Source of the DNA: Candidatus Dormiibacterota bacterium
Lineage (GTDB): Bacteria; Chloroflexota; Dormibacteria; UBA8260
Direction: 5' to 3'
DNA: 9,286 nucleotides
NCBI GenBank assembly: GCA_955652455.1
Contig: CATPBU010000075.1
Location: forward strand, 1-9,286
Shown: in pieces, positions 1 through 5,786 of the stretch
Position numbering within the stretch: position 1 is the first letter of the stretch
Layout: the number at the start of each line of letters is the position of its first letter
Translations under genes and position numbers: made by a program
The notes under the pieces: generated by a model
Database searches by the model: none
What the model was told of the DNA's origin: nothing
Seen by the model: only the letters and a program-made list of their open reading frames with translations

Positions 1-14
1 CGCCTAGTGGAGGA

Positions 15-38
15 GGGGCGAGACGGATGTCTCGCCCC
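15..38. terminator. Perfect 10-bp hairpin with GGAT loop, possible terminator
   Basis: The arms GGGGCGAGAC (15-24) and GTCTCGCCCC (29-38) are exact reverse complements around a four-base loop. No T-run follows on either side, so this is not a classical intrinsic terminator, though GC-rich actinobacterial-type terminators often lack one. A TAG at 5-7 could be the stop of a gene entering from the left edge, which would place the hairpin just behind it, but too little sequence is visible to show such a gene. It could also be an RNA structural element. Confidence 0.4.
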
Positions 39-76
39 GACGGAGCGACGGCGGCGCACGCAGTACGACGCGTGAA

Positions 77-106
77 GAGAAGCTGGGGCCTTAACCCCAG
101 CTTCTC
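77..106. terminator. Perfect 12-bp hairpin, possible terminator
   Basis: The arms GAGAAGCTGGGG (77-88) and CCCCAGCTTCTC (95-106) pair perfectly around the loop CCTTAA. This is the strongest inverted repeat I found in the window. Read on the minus strand it is followed by a mildly pyrimidine-rich stretch (TTCACG), on the plus strand by ACCCCG, so neither side has a real U-tract. It may end transcripts from the left edge, or leftward transcripts from the zinc-finger gene whose stop is at 437. The bases between this hairpin and the 15-38 hairpin hold no recognisable gene. Confidence 0.42.
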
Positions 107-200
107 ACCCCGTGACGGTTGACGTGGGCGCGGCGTCCGCGGAGTTTGCATTTGCGACGCGGGCGCCCCTAGGGTGGGCCGGTACCCACCACCCGACACC

Positions 201-210
201 AGGAGGAGGG
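201..210 (+). promoter_or_regulatory. Strong Shine-Dalgarno for the small ORF at 220
   Basis: AGGAGGAGGG lies 9 bases before the ATG at 220, a near-ideal distance. It is the main argument that the small reading frame is translated, and that translation begins at 220 rather than at the upstream GTG at 112. A 6-bp inverted repeat, GGTGGG (173-178) and CCCACC (185-190), sits just upstream and could fold in the leader. Confidence 0.45.
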
Positions 211-219
211 CCCAGTCCA

Positions 220-432
220 ATGGCAGTTCCCATCGATCTCCTCGATCAGCCCGCCGTGATGTCATACGGTGGCCTTGTGGACGCCTCCACCGCGGAGGGA
301 CAGGTCGACGAGGAAGCTGACTGGTGCGGTGCCGTTGCCGCCCTGCTGACGGCAAGCGTCGCCCAGCGTCGAACCCACGCACGGATCCGCCGCCCGTCGG
401 CTCATCCGCTCTCGGAGCGGCGCCGCAAGTAG
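220..432 (+). CDS. Small hypothetical protein, 70 aa
   Basis: I do not recognise this protein. It starts MAVPIDLLDQPAVMSYGG, has an acidic stretch near residues 24-33, a short hydrophobic Ala/Leu-rich segment at about 39-48, and a strongly basic tail ending SERRRK. There is a single cysteine (about residue 37) and no zinc-binding pattern, signal peptide or convincing membrane helix. The start is chosen because of the strong Shine-Dalgarno at 201-210. The TAG stop lies 4 bases from the stop of the convergent zinc-finger gene, an arrangement typical of two real genes. Codon third positions are GC-rich but not extreme. If this frame is not real, 1-436 is a gene-free stretch holding only hairpins and would serve as 3' flank for the zinc-finger gene. 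Confidence 0.35.
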   Translation: MAVPIDLLDQPAVMSYGGLVDASTAEGQVDEEADWCGAVAALLTASVAQRRTHARIRRPSAHPLSERRRK

Positions 433-436
433 ACAC

Positions 437-724
437 TTAGGGCAGTCTGGGTCGAGCGCCGCGGCAGGGCACGCAGAGGGCGGCCCACGGGAGCGCGGCC
501 AGGCGTTCTTGCGGAATCTGCTGACCGCACGAGGTGCACCGGCCGTACTCGCCGGCCTCAAGCAGCTCCAGCGCCCTGTCGATCTCCTTGACGGTCTCGA
601 ACAGCGTGCTCGCCTGGTACGCGCCGGTCATGCGCTCCACCGCGTAGGTCGTGCCGTCGCCGATCCGCTTGCCAAAGTTGAGGTTCGACGTTTCGGCGGG
701 ATCCGCGGTGCCGAATCCATCGAT
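437..724 (-). CDS. DksA/TraR-family C4 zinc-finger protein, apparently 5'-truncated
   Basis: The C-terminal domain is a textbook DksA/TraR zinc finger: CTSC and CVPC (codons within 464-538) separated by the usual 17 residues, with the family-typical IPQERLAALPWAALC between them. Before it lies the predicted helical region with EIDRALELLEAGEYGRC. Members of this family bind RNA polymerase through the secondary channel or act as small zinc-finger regulators. Recognisable homology begins near FGTADPAETSNLNF at about 705-725 and there is no ATG, GTG or TTG nearby. The frame stays open to an ATG at 883, but that extension is antisense to clear winged-helix coding sequence and reads as arginine-rich low-complexity peptide. 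About 20-50 N-terminal residues are therefore probably missing. The only internal ATG is near 631, inside the helical region. A small inverted repeat (406-420) lies just past the stop. The family is clear; whether the gene still works is not. Confidence 0.75.
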   Translation of the reverse strand: MDGFGTADPAETSNLNFGKRIGDGTTYAVERMTGAYQASTLFETVKEIDRALELLEAGEYGRCTSCGQQIPQERLAALPWAALCVPCRGARPRLP

Positions 725-1577
725 GTTCGCGTGGCGCCGCCGTCGCTTTGCCGGCCGATGGCCGGCACGAACCCGCGAACAGGAAGGGATCCTGTCCCGT
801 CTGCGTGACCTCGGCTCGATGACGACCGCCGATCTCGGAGGCGCCAGGATCACGCCCGGGTGGTGGGAATGGACTCCAGTCAAGACCGCGGTCGAGCAGT
901 TGCTGGCTCGAGGGGAGGTTGCCTGCGTAGAACGACGTGGCTTCCGTCGCGTCTATACCCTGACCGAACGCGCCATACCGGACCGGCTACTGGCCGTGGA
1001 ACTTGACGACGCGGCCTGCTTCGCAGGTCTCGTCTCCCGGGCGGCGGCGCATCTGGGGGTGGCCACCGACGACGATCTCGCCGATTATTTCCGCCTACCG
1101 ATGGCCGCGATCAACCCAGCGGCCGAAGCCGCCGGCCTGGTACGCGTCGTCGTCCGGGGCTGGACCAGACCCACCTGGGCAGACCCGTCAGCTCTGGATG
1201 GCGACCCGTCGGCCGTGCGCCATCACCCGGTGCTTCTGTCGCCCTTTGACTCGCTCATCTGGCACCGGCGTCGAACTGAGCGCCTGTTCGGTTTCCGCCA
1301 TCGACTCGAGGCGTACACGCCCGCAGCCAAACGTGAGCACGGCTACTTCGTGATGCCGCTGCTCGCTGGTGGAAAGCTGCGTGGTCGCGTTGACCCCAAG
1401 CGCGATGGCGCGGTGTTACGGGCGCGGCAGGTGTCGCTGGAGCCGCGCGCTGTCGACGCGATGGCACAAGCTCTCCGCACGGCGGCGTCGTGGGTGGGCT
1501 GCGATGATGTCGCCGTGGGCGAGGTGACTCCCCCCGAGTGCGGCGATCCTCTGCGCCAAGCGCTCGCGGGATCGTGA
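723..1577 (+). CDS. YcaQ/AlkZ-like winged-helix DNA-binding protein (HTH_42), 5'-truncated
   Basis: The product matches the middle and C-terminal parts of the YcaQ/AlkZ family (DNA-glycosylase-like proteins of about 370-410 residues built from tandem winged helices). Visible landmarks are GWWEWTPVKTAVEQLLARGEV with RRGFRRVYTLTER, then HPVLLSPFDSLIWHRRRTER with LFGFRHRLEAYTPAAKRE, and GYFVMPLLAGGKLRGRVDPK near the C-terminus. From the ATG at 723 the protein would be 284 residues. The family's first roughly 100 residues, which carry the catalytic Q-x-D/Q motif near residue 37-39, are absent. The frame opens further upstream (to 651) but only as sequence antisense to the zinc-finger gene. No Shine-Dalgarno precedes 723. 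The remnant may still bind DNA but should lack glycosylase activity. The ASCH gene follows 24 bases downstream in the same direction. Confidence 0.8.
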   Translation: MFAWRRRRFAGRWPARTREQEGILSRLRDLGSMTTADLGGARITPGWWEWTPVKTAVEQLLARGEVACVERRGFRRVYTLTERAIPDRLLAVELDDAACFAGLVSRAAAHLGVATDDDLADYFRLPMAAINPAAEAAGLVRVVVRGWTRPTWADPSALDGDPSAVRHHPVLLSPFDSLIWHRRRTERLFGFRHRLEAYTPAAKREHGYFVMPLLAGGKLRGRVDPKRDGAVLRARQVSLEPRAVDAMAQALRTAASWVGCDDVAVGEVTPPECGDPLRQALAGS

Positions 1578-1589
1578 CCGGCGGCGAAT

Positions 1590-1594
1590 GGGAG
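1590..1594 (+). promoter_or_regulatory. Shine-Dalgarno deciding the ASCH gene start
   Basis: GGGAG lies 7 bases before the ATG at 1602 but only 1 base before the in-frame ATG at 1596. The spacing therefore favours 1602 as the start. Confidence 0.45.
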
Positions 1595-1601
1595 CATGTC
1601 A

Positions 1602-2051
1602 ATGGTGAACAGCGAGCGTGCCGGCCACGACCCGCCGACCCAGCTGCGGCCGTTTGAGCTCGGGTTCGCGGGCACCGACCTGCGCCGTCGGCTGGTCGAT
1701 GCCGTCCTGCGGCACGAAAAGACGGCGACGGCCAGTCTCCGGGTTGAGTACGACCCCCACACACGCGAGCCGCTTCCCCGAGTCGGGGAGCGCTGCATCC
1801 TTGTCGGGTACGCAGACGAACCGCTCGGCGTGGTGGAGACGACCGGCGTTTCAGTACGGGCCGTCGTCGACGTCGATCTCCAGTTTGCCATCGACGAGGG
1901 CGAGGGATTCACATCGCTGGCGGATTGGCGCGCTGCCCACCTGCGGTTCTGGGCGAAGCGGGAGATCACCGACAACACGCTGATCGTGTGCGAGCGCTTC
2001 CGATTGCTGTCGTCGCATCTGGCCACCGAAGGGTCGCCGCAGGTCGGCTAG
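1602..2051 (+). CDS. ASCH-domain protein, 149 aa
   Basis: The whole protein fits the ASCH fold (a PUA-like beta-barrel predicted to bind RNA or nucleotides). FELGFAGTDLRRRLVDAVL (residues 18-36) is followed by HEKTATASL (39-46), which corresponds to the conserved GxKTxT motif with His in place of Gly. LPRVGERCILVGY (58-70), a VVETTGV strand (77-83) and EGEGFTSLADWRAAHLRFW (99-117) complete the domain. Length is typical for stand-alone ASCH proteins. The function in this subfamily is not established; proposals include RNA binding and amidohydrolase activity on modified nucleosides. It lies 24 bases behind the winged-helix gene and may be co-transcribed with it. Its stop codon is shared, through a CTAG tetramer, with the convergent PPOX gene. 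Family assignment is confident; substrate is unknown. Confidence 0.85.
   Translation: MVNSERAGHDPPTQLRPFELGFAGTDLRRRLVDAVLRHEKTATASLRVEYDPHTREPLPRVGERCILVGYADEPLGVVETTGVSVRAVVDVDLQFAIDEGEGFTSLADWRAAHLRFWAKREITDNTLIVCERFRLLSSHLATEGSPQVG
2048..2051. other. CTAG shared by two convergent stop codons
   Basis: TAG at 2049-2051 ends the ASCH gene on the plus strand, and the complement of 2048-2050 is TAG ending the PPOX gene on the minus strand. There is no room for a terminator between the two genes. Confidence 0.9.
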
Positions 2052-2458
2052 CCCTCGACGCGGGGGCCGCTGCGCTCGACGGTGAGCCGCAGCAACACGC
2101 GGCGTTCGCTCTCCATCGCGGAGCGATACTCGTCCCAATCGGGATGCTCGCCGGAGACCCGTCGGTAGTAGTCGACCAGGGGTTCCATGGCCTGCGGGAG
2201 CTCGACGATCTCCACCGGTCCATCGACGCTGTGCCACTCGCCGAAGAAGCCGTTGTTCATCACGCACAGGCTGGCCCGGGGATTGCGGCGGAGGTTCAGC
2301 GTCTTGATCGCCCCAGCACGGCTGCTTATGACCACGCGCTGATCGGCATCGACCGCAGCGACGACGGGTGATTGCTGGATGCCGCCGTCCCGGCGATGGG
2401 TCGCCAGCACCGCTCGGTGGTTGTTGCGGAGGAAGTCGATCGTCTCCTCGTGGGCCAC
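2048..2458 (-). CDS. PPOX-class probable F420-dependent (Rv1155-like) flavin/deazaflavin-binding protein, 136 aa
   Basis: The protein has the split-barrel fold signature of the pyridoxamine-5'-phosphate-oxidase-like superfamily, subgroup Rv1155. From GTG the sequence runs VAHEETIDFLRNNHRAVLAT (1-20), then DGGIQQSPVVAAVDADQRVV (24-43), the cofactor-phosphate region SSRAGAIKTLNLRRNPRASL (45-64) and a terminal strand RVLLRLTVERSG. Proteins of this group bind F420 or FMN and include reductases; the substrate cannot be read from sequence. Length matches Rv1155 (about 147 aa). The GTG at 2458 is chosen because it sits 4 bases after the dxs stop, as in a translationally coupled operon, and because family homology starts there. 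Upstream in-frame codons are antisense-like dxs sequence read in another frame. Co-transcription with dxs is likely; a functional link to isoprenoids is only a possibility. Confidence 0.85.
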   Translation of the reverse strand: MAHEETIDFLRNNHRAVLATHRRDGGIQQSPVVAAVDADQRVVISSRAGAIKTLNLRRNPRASLCVMNNGFFGEWHSVDGPVEIVELPQAMEPLVDYYRRVSGEHPDWDEYRSAMESERRVLLRLTVERSGPRVEG

Positions 2459-2462
2459 CCTG

Positions 2463-4343
2463 CTACCCGGCCAGCACGCTGGGCCGCCGGCCGCGGAGCG
2501 TCTCCCGTACCGCGCCGGTGACGCCGTCGACGTCGAGCGAAAACCTGTGCAGCAGCAGTGGTTGCGCTCCATGTTCGATGAAGCTGTCAGGCAGCCCCAG
2601 GCGCCGGATCGGTACCGCGACACCCGCCTCAGCAAGCGCCTCGAGCACCGCGTCGCCGAAGCCCCCGATGACGGTGCCGTCCTCGATGGTCAGCGCCGCT
2701 GGATGGCGCGCTACGAGCTCAGCCATCGCCGGGTCGAGTGGTTTGATGAACCGTGCGTCCACAACCGTGCATGAGGTTCCCTCAGCGCTCAGCACCTCCG
2801 CCGCTGCGGCGGCGACGGCGACCATCTTGCCAACCGCGAGCAGGGCGATGTCATCGCCGTTGCGGACGACACTCATCGTGGGCGCTGGCAGGGGGCGCAT
2901 CGGCACCGATCCCGCATGCGGCGCCGCGCCCCGCGGATAGCGCAGCGCAAACGGGCCGTCGTGCGACAGCGCCGTCGCCAGTAGGATGCGCAGCTCGTCC
3001 GGTGAGCTCGGGGCGGTGACCGTCATCCCCGGGATCACGCGCAGGTAGGCAAGGTCGAGCATGCCGTGGTGGGAAGCGCCGTCGTCACCTGTGATCCCGG
3101 CGCGATCGAGCACGAACGTCACGGGCAGTTTGTGCAGGGCAACGTCGCAGGCAACCTGGTCGAACGCGCGCTGCAGGAACGTGGAGTAGATGCACACAAC
3201 CGGCCGGAGTCCTTGCATGGCCAGCCCAGCCGCGAAGGTGACCGCGTGTTGTTCGGCGATGCCGACGTCGAAAAATCGCTCGGGGAAGCGTGCAGCGAAC
3301 GGCAGCAGCCCCGTCGACGACGCCATCGCAGCAGTAATCGCCACGATGCGGTCATCGTCCTCAGCCGCCTCGAGCAGCGCCTCCCCGAAGACGTCGGTCC
3401 ACGCCGGCGGCTTGCTCGAGAAGCTCCCGCTGCTGGGGTCGAAGCTCGACACACCATGGAACTTGTCGACAGAATCGTCGACAGCCGGCGCGTAGCCGTG
3501 GCCCTTGTCGGTGACGACATGGATCACCACTGGGCCGTGGAAGCTGGCCGCGTCGCGCATCGCCTTCTCCAGCGCGCGCACGTCGTGGCCGTCGATCGGG
3601 CCGCCGTATTTCAATCCAAGCGTCTCGAAGATCGAGATGGGGCTCACCAACTGCTTCAGTGAGTCCTTCATGCGCTTGGCCGCACCATACGCGGACTGAC
3701 CGACGACGGGGAGTTGGCGCAGGGTCTGACCGGCGGCGGTCTTGGCCCGTTCGTATTTAGGTGACAGGCGGAGCTGGCCGAGGTTCTCAGCGATGCCACC
3801 AACGGTTGGGGCATACGAGCGGCCGTTGTCGTTGAGGATGATGATCATCTCGGGCTGGCGCTGGCCGATGTTGTTGAGCGCCTCGTACGCCATCCCACCC
3901 GTCAGCGCGCCGTCGCCGATGACGCAGACGACCTTGCCGCCACCGCCGCGTAACTCCCTTGCCGTCGCCAGGGCCAGTGCATAGCTGAGTCCGGTAGAAG
4001 CGTGCGAGTTCTCGACGATGTCGTGCTCCGACTCCGAACGGGACGGATAGCCGCTCATGCCACCGTGCTGGCGCAGCGTGTCAAAGAGATCGGCACGGCC
4101 GGTGAGCATCTTGTGGATGTACGCCTGGTGGCCGGTGTCGAAGACGATGCTGTCGCGCGGTGAGTCGAACACTCGGTGCATCGCGACCGTGAGCTCGACG
4201 ACGCCCAAGTTGGGGCCGAGGTGACCGCCGGTACGGGCGACCGCGCTGATCAGCCGTTCTCGGATCTCGGCGCAGAGTCGGTCCAGGTCGGTGTAGCCCA
4301 GGGCCCGCAAATCCTCCGGGCCGGAGATCTCCTCAAGGAGCAT
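2463..4343 (-). CDS. dxs: 1-deoxy-D-xylulose-5-phosphate synthase
   Basis: This thiamine-diphosphate enzyme condenses pyruvate and glyceraldehyde-3-phosphate into DXP, the first and usually rate-limiting step of the MEP isoprenoid pathway and also a thiamine and pyridoxal precursor route. At 626 residues it is full length (E. coli 620). The N-terminal half has GGHLGPNLGVVELTVAMH (39-56, with catalytic-region His41), DTGHQAY (69-75) and the ThDP/Mg motif GDGALTGG (143-150) closing at NDN (171-173). The second half has VGIAEQHAVTFAAGLAMQG (360-378, with the ThDP-activating Glu364), YSTFLQRAFDQV (386-397), and DRAGITGDDGASHHG (413-427, equivalents of E. coli Arg420, Asp427 and His431). The transketolase C-terminal domain is intact. 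All catalytic residues I could align are present. The ATG has no clear Shine-Dalgarno, which fits the leaderless promoter candidate at 4350-4355. The PPOX gene follows after 4 bases. Confidence 0.97.
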   Translation of the reverse strand: MLLEEISGPEDLRALGYTDLDRLCAEIRERLISAVARTGGHLGPNLGVVELTVAMHRVFDSPRDSIVFDTGHQAYIHKMLTGRADLFDTLRQHGGMSGYPSRSESEHDIVENSHASTGLSYALALATARELRGGGGKVVCVIGDGALTGGMAYEALNNIGQRQPEMIIILNDNGRSYAPTVGGIAENLGQLRLSPKYERAKTAAGQTLRQLPVVGQSAYGAAKRMKDSLKQLVSPISIFETLGLKYGGPIDGHDVRALEKAMRDAASFHGPVVIHVVTDKGHGYAPAVDDSVDKFHGVSSFDPSSGSFSSKPPAWTDVFGEALLEAAEDDDRIVAITAAMASSTGLLPFAARFPERFFDVGIAEQHAVTFAAGLAMQGLRPVVCIYSTFLQRAFDQVACDVALHKLPVTFVLDRAGITGDDGASHHGMLDLAYLRVIPGMTVTAPSSPDELRILLATALSHDGPFALRYPRGAAPHAGSVPMRPLPAPTMSVVRNGDDIALLAVGKMVAVAAAAAEVLSAEGTSCTVVDARFIKPLDPAMAELVARHPAALTIEDGTVIGGFGDAVLEALAEAGVAVPIRRLGLPDSFIEHGAQPLLLHRFSLDVDGVTGAVRETLRGRRPSVLAG

Positions 4344-4349
4344 CGACCC

Positions 4350-4355
4350 AGTCTA
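4350..4355 (-). promoter_or_regulatory. Candidate -10 box (TAGACT) for a leaderless dxs mRNA
   Basis: On the minus strand TAGACT is followed by six bases and then the dxs ATG. A start site about seven bases past the -10 box would coincide with the A of ATG, giving a leaderless message. This agrees with the lack of a Shine-Dalgarno. No good TTGACA-like -35 element is seen at the usual spacing, which lowers confidence. Confidence 0.35.
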
Positions 4356-4409
4356 ACAACGGTTGCGGTGTAACCCTCCTGCGAACGGCTGCGAGCAGGG
4401 GTGCGTGAC

Positions 4410-4425
4410 GGCGCATCATTGCGCC
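4410..4425 (+). other. Hairpin immediately before the SirB1-family start codon
   Basis: GGCGCA (4410-4415) and TGCGCC (4420-4425) pair around the loop TCAT and end 3 bases before the ATG at 4429. The position where a Shine-Dalgarno would be is thus inside a stem. It may affect initiation, or it may mean that initiation uses the in-frame GTG at 4405, which has AGGGG a few bases before it. Confidence 0.3.
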
Positions 4426-4428
4426 CTC

Positions 4429-5229
4429 ATGGAACCGGATCCGCGCCGTGCCCTTCTCGCCTGCGCCGGCAACCCACGCGGCGATATCGCCGAGGGAGCC
4501 CTCTGGCTCGCCGCCGAGGACTGCACGGAGGTTGACGTGGACGGTGCGCTGCGCGTGCTCGACGAACTTGCCGCAGCGGTCAGCACGCGGCTCAACGGCA
4601 GCCGTGGTGCCGATGCGATTGCGATCATCCACGCCCTTCTCCGCGAACGTGTCGGGCTGCGTCGCAGCGGCGGCGGCGATCCCCGCGCCCATTACCTGCA
4701 CACAGTGCTGCAGCGCGGCGCCGGAATCCCCATCAGCTGCGCCGCGGTATGGATCGCCGTCGGCCGCCGGGCGGGACTCGACGTCGAGGGAATTGGCCTG
4801 CCCGGTCATTTCGGTGTCCGCGTCGACGGTGTTCTCGCTGAACCCTCCGACGGTGACGTTCTCGATGAGCAGGCGGCGCGCCGCCTCGTCGGCGCGGCGA
4901 CCGGCAGCGAGCCGGCCGTGTTGCAGTCGTCGTGGCTCGAGCCGGCCAGCTCGCGGGTGATGCTGGTTCGCATGTCCCGTAACCTGCGCGGCTGCTACTC
5001 GTCGATGCAGCGGTGGGACATGGCGATCCGTGCCGCCGACAGGTGTGTTGCCCTGCTCCCCGACGCGCCCTGCGAGCGGCGTGATCGTGGTCTGCTGCTC
5101 TGGCGGGCAGGTCAGAATGGCGCCGCGCTGTCCGACCTGCGGCAGTACCTCGACCGAGCGCCAACGGACGCGTCCGATCGGCTGGCTGTCGAGGAGGTGA
5201 CCGGCCGCCTCCGAGCTGCCCTGAACTAG
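4429..5229 (+). CDS. SirB1-family transglutaminase-like/TPR protein, 266 aa
   Basis: The architecture is that of the SirB1 (YchA-like) family. An N-terminal helical region (GDIAEGALWLAAEDCTEVDV, 18-37) precedes a transglutaminase-like core with DPRAHYLHTVLQRGAGIPIS (84-103), CAAVWIAVGRRAGLDVEG (104-121) and GLPGHFGVRVDG (123-134). A TPR-like helical tail follows (MSRNLRGCYSSMQRWDMAIR, 182-201, then RDRGLLLWRAGQNGAALSDL, 218-237). Length equals the family norm. Members are cytosolic and their biochemical role is poorly defined; protein-protein contact through the TPR tail is likely. His127 and Cys104 are present but I do not claim protease or transglutaminase activity. The ATG at 4429 is chosen because family homology starts right after it; GTG 4405 and TTG 4363 are in-frame alternatives. 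It is divergent from dxs across about 85 bases and converges on the membrane-protein gene with an 11-base gap. Confidence 0.82.
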   Translation: MEPDPRRALLACAGNPRGDIAEGALWLAAEDCTEVDVDGALRVLDELAAAVSTRLNGSRGADAIAIIHALLRERVGLRRSGGGDPRAHYLHTVLQRGAGIPISCAAVWIAVGRRAGLDVEGIGLPGHFGVRVDGVLAEPSDGDVLDEQAARRLVGAATGSEPAVLQSSWLEPASSRVMLVRMSRNLRGCYSSMQRWDMAIRAADRCVALLPDAPCERRDRGLLLWRAGQNGAALSDLRQYLDRAPTDASDRLAVEEVTGRLRAALN

Positions 5230-5240
5230 CCTTTCGATCC

Positions 5241-5687
5241 TCAGGGCGCGCCGATCAGGAGGGCGATCAACCAGACCATGCCGACGAGCAGCAGCACCGC
5301 GAACGGCATCACGGCGAAGACGATGAACGAGAACACCAACCGCTCATCACTCACCGAACCCGGGTCCGAGCTACGCCGACGCGCGTCACGAAGGTACCAG
5401 ATGATCCCGCCCGCGATGAAGCCGAGCAGCAGGAAGAAGATTCCCGCGAACGCGCTCGCCGGACCGATGACCGCTGGCGCCAGGGTGAGGCGCCAGATGG
5501 CGCCGAAGCTCAGCGCCAGCACACCGCAGGAGATGAATCGGAGCAGGAGTCCGGTCGCGGTGCGGCGCGCCGCTGCCGGCGGCGTTGCATTGATGACCAA
5601 CTCGGCCGCCTGGACCACAGCCGCCGGGACCGCCGGCGTGTCCCTCGTGCTGGGGCGGCGACCGCGTCGTGGAGTCCGGCTGGCCAT
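5241..5687 (-). CDS. Small membrane protein with three predicted helices, 148 aa
   Basis: I do not recognise a family. The N-terminus is basic and rich in Arg, Ser and Thr (MASRTPRRGRRPSTRD). Three hydrophobic segments follow: about 47-68, about 76-98 (AFAGIFFLLLGFIAGGIIWYL) and about 117-145. A charged loop RDARRRSSDPGSVSDER separates the second and third. The final helix ends only about three residues before the C-terminus. By the positive-inside rule both the N-terminal region and the Arg-rich loop would be cytoplasmic. The ATG at 5687 is preferred to the upstream ATG (5732) because a TATACT box lies just ahead of it. The gene converges on the SirB1-family gene (11-base gap) and is divergent from the peroxiredoxin/ATPase cluster, with which it may share a regulatory region of about 105 bases. 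Function unknown. Confidence 0.72.
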   Translation of the reverse strand: MASRTPRRGRRPSTRDTPAVPAAVVQAAELVINATPPAAARRTATGLLLRFISCGVLALSFGAIWRLTLAPAVIGPASAFAGIFFLLLGFIAGGIIWYLRDARRRSSDPGSVSDERLVFSFIVFAVMPFAVLLLVGMVWLIALLIGAP

Positions 5688-5696
5688 CGGGTGCCG

Positions 5697-5702
5697 AGTA
5701 TA
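5697..5702 (-). promoter_or_regulatory. Candidate -10 box (TATACT) for the membrane-protein gene
   Basis: Minus-strand TATACT stands 9 bases before the ATG at 5687, so the transcript would have a leader of only about 2-3 bases, and no Shine-Dalgarno is visible. This matches five of six bases of the TATAAT consensus. No convincing -35 element is seen. Confidence 0.4.
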
Positions 5703-5740
5703 GGCAGCGGCCGTCACAGCCTCGCCGACCACCTCGACAC

Positions 5741-5746
5741 TAGACT
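5741..5746 (+). promoter_or_regulatory. Candidate -10 box (TAGACT) for the peroxiredoxin/ATPase cluster
   Basis: The same hexamer as before dxs, here on the plus strand, would start transcription near 5753 and leave a leader of about 40 bases that contains the peroxiredoxin Shine-Dalgarno. No clear -35 element lies 16-18 bases upstream. Confidence 0.28.
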
Positions 5747-5779
5747 GACCACGGTCGGTGAGCGCGGCGGTTCGGGCAC

Positions 5780-5786
5780 GGAGGAG
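5780..5786 (+). promoter_or_regulatory. Shine-Dalgarno deciding the peroxiredoxin start
   Basis: GGAGGAG is 6 bases before the ATG at 5793, whereas the in-frame ATG at 5787 directly abuts it. The start at 5793 is therefore preferred, and it also matches the usual family N-terminus. Confidence 0.65.

Noticed and set aside
1..110. T-box or other known riboswitch around the two hairpins
   Set aside because: No T-box antiterminator core (GGTGGNACCGCG-like) or aminoacyl-tRNA synthetase gene follows, and I could not match another riboswitch consensus.
145..175. Promoter for the small ORF (TTGCAT with TAGGGT at 18-base spacing)
   Set aside because: Both hexamers match only half of the consensus; chance matches of this quality are common.
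406..420. CCGCTC/GAGCGG hairpin just past the zinc-finger stop as a terminator
   Set aside because: The stem is only 6 bp with a 3-base loop and no T-run, and lies inside the possible small ORF; not strong enough to annotate.
724..883. N-terminal extension of the zinc-finger gene to the ATG at 883
   Set aside because: It is antisense to a conserved winged-helix segment (ADLGGARITPGWWEWTPVK), and its translation is basic low-complexity sequence, not the helical N-terminus of the family.
1343..2026. Minus-strand frame of 227 codons rich in Ser, Thr and Arg
   Set aside because: It is a shadow of the winged-helix and ASCH genes, which have clear family motifs.
3066..3662. Plus-strand open frame of 198 codons within dxs
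   Set aside because: It is the antisense shadow of a fully conserved dxs gene; open frames on the opposite strand are expected at this GC content.
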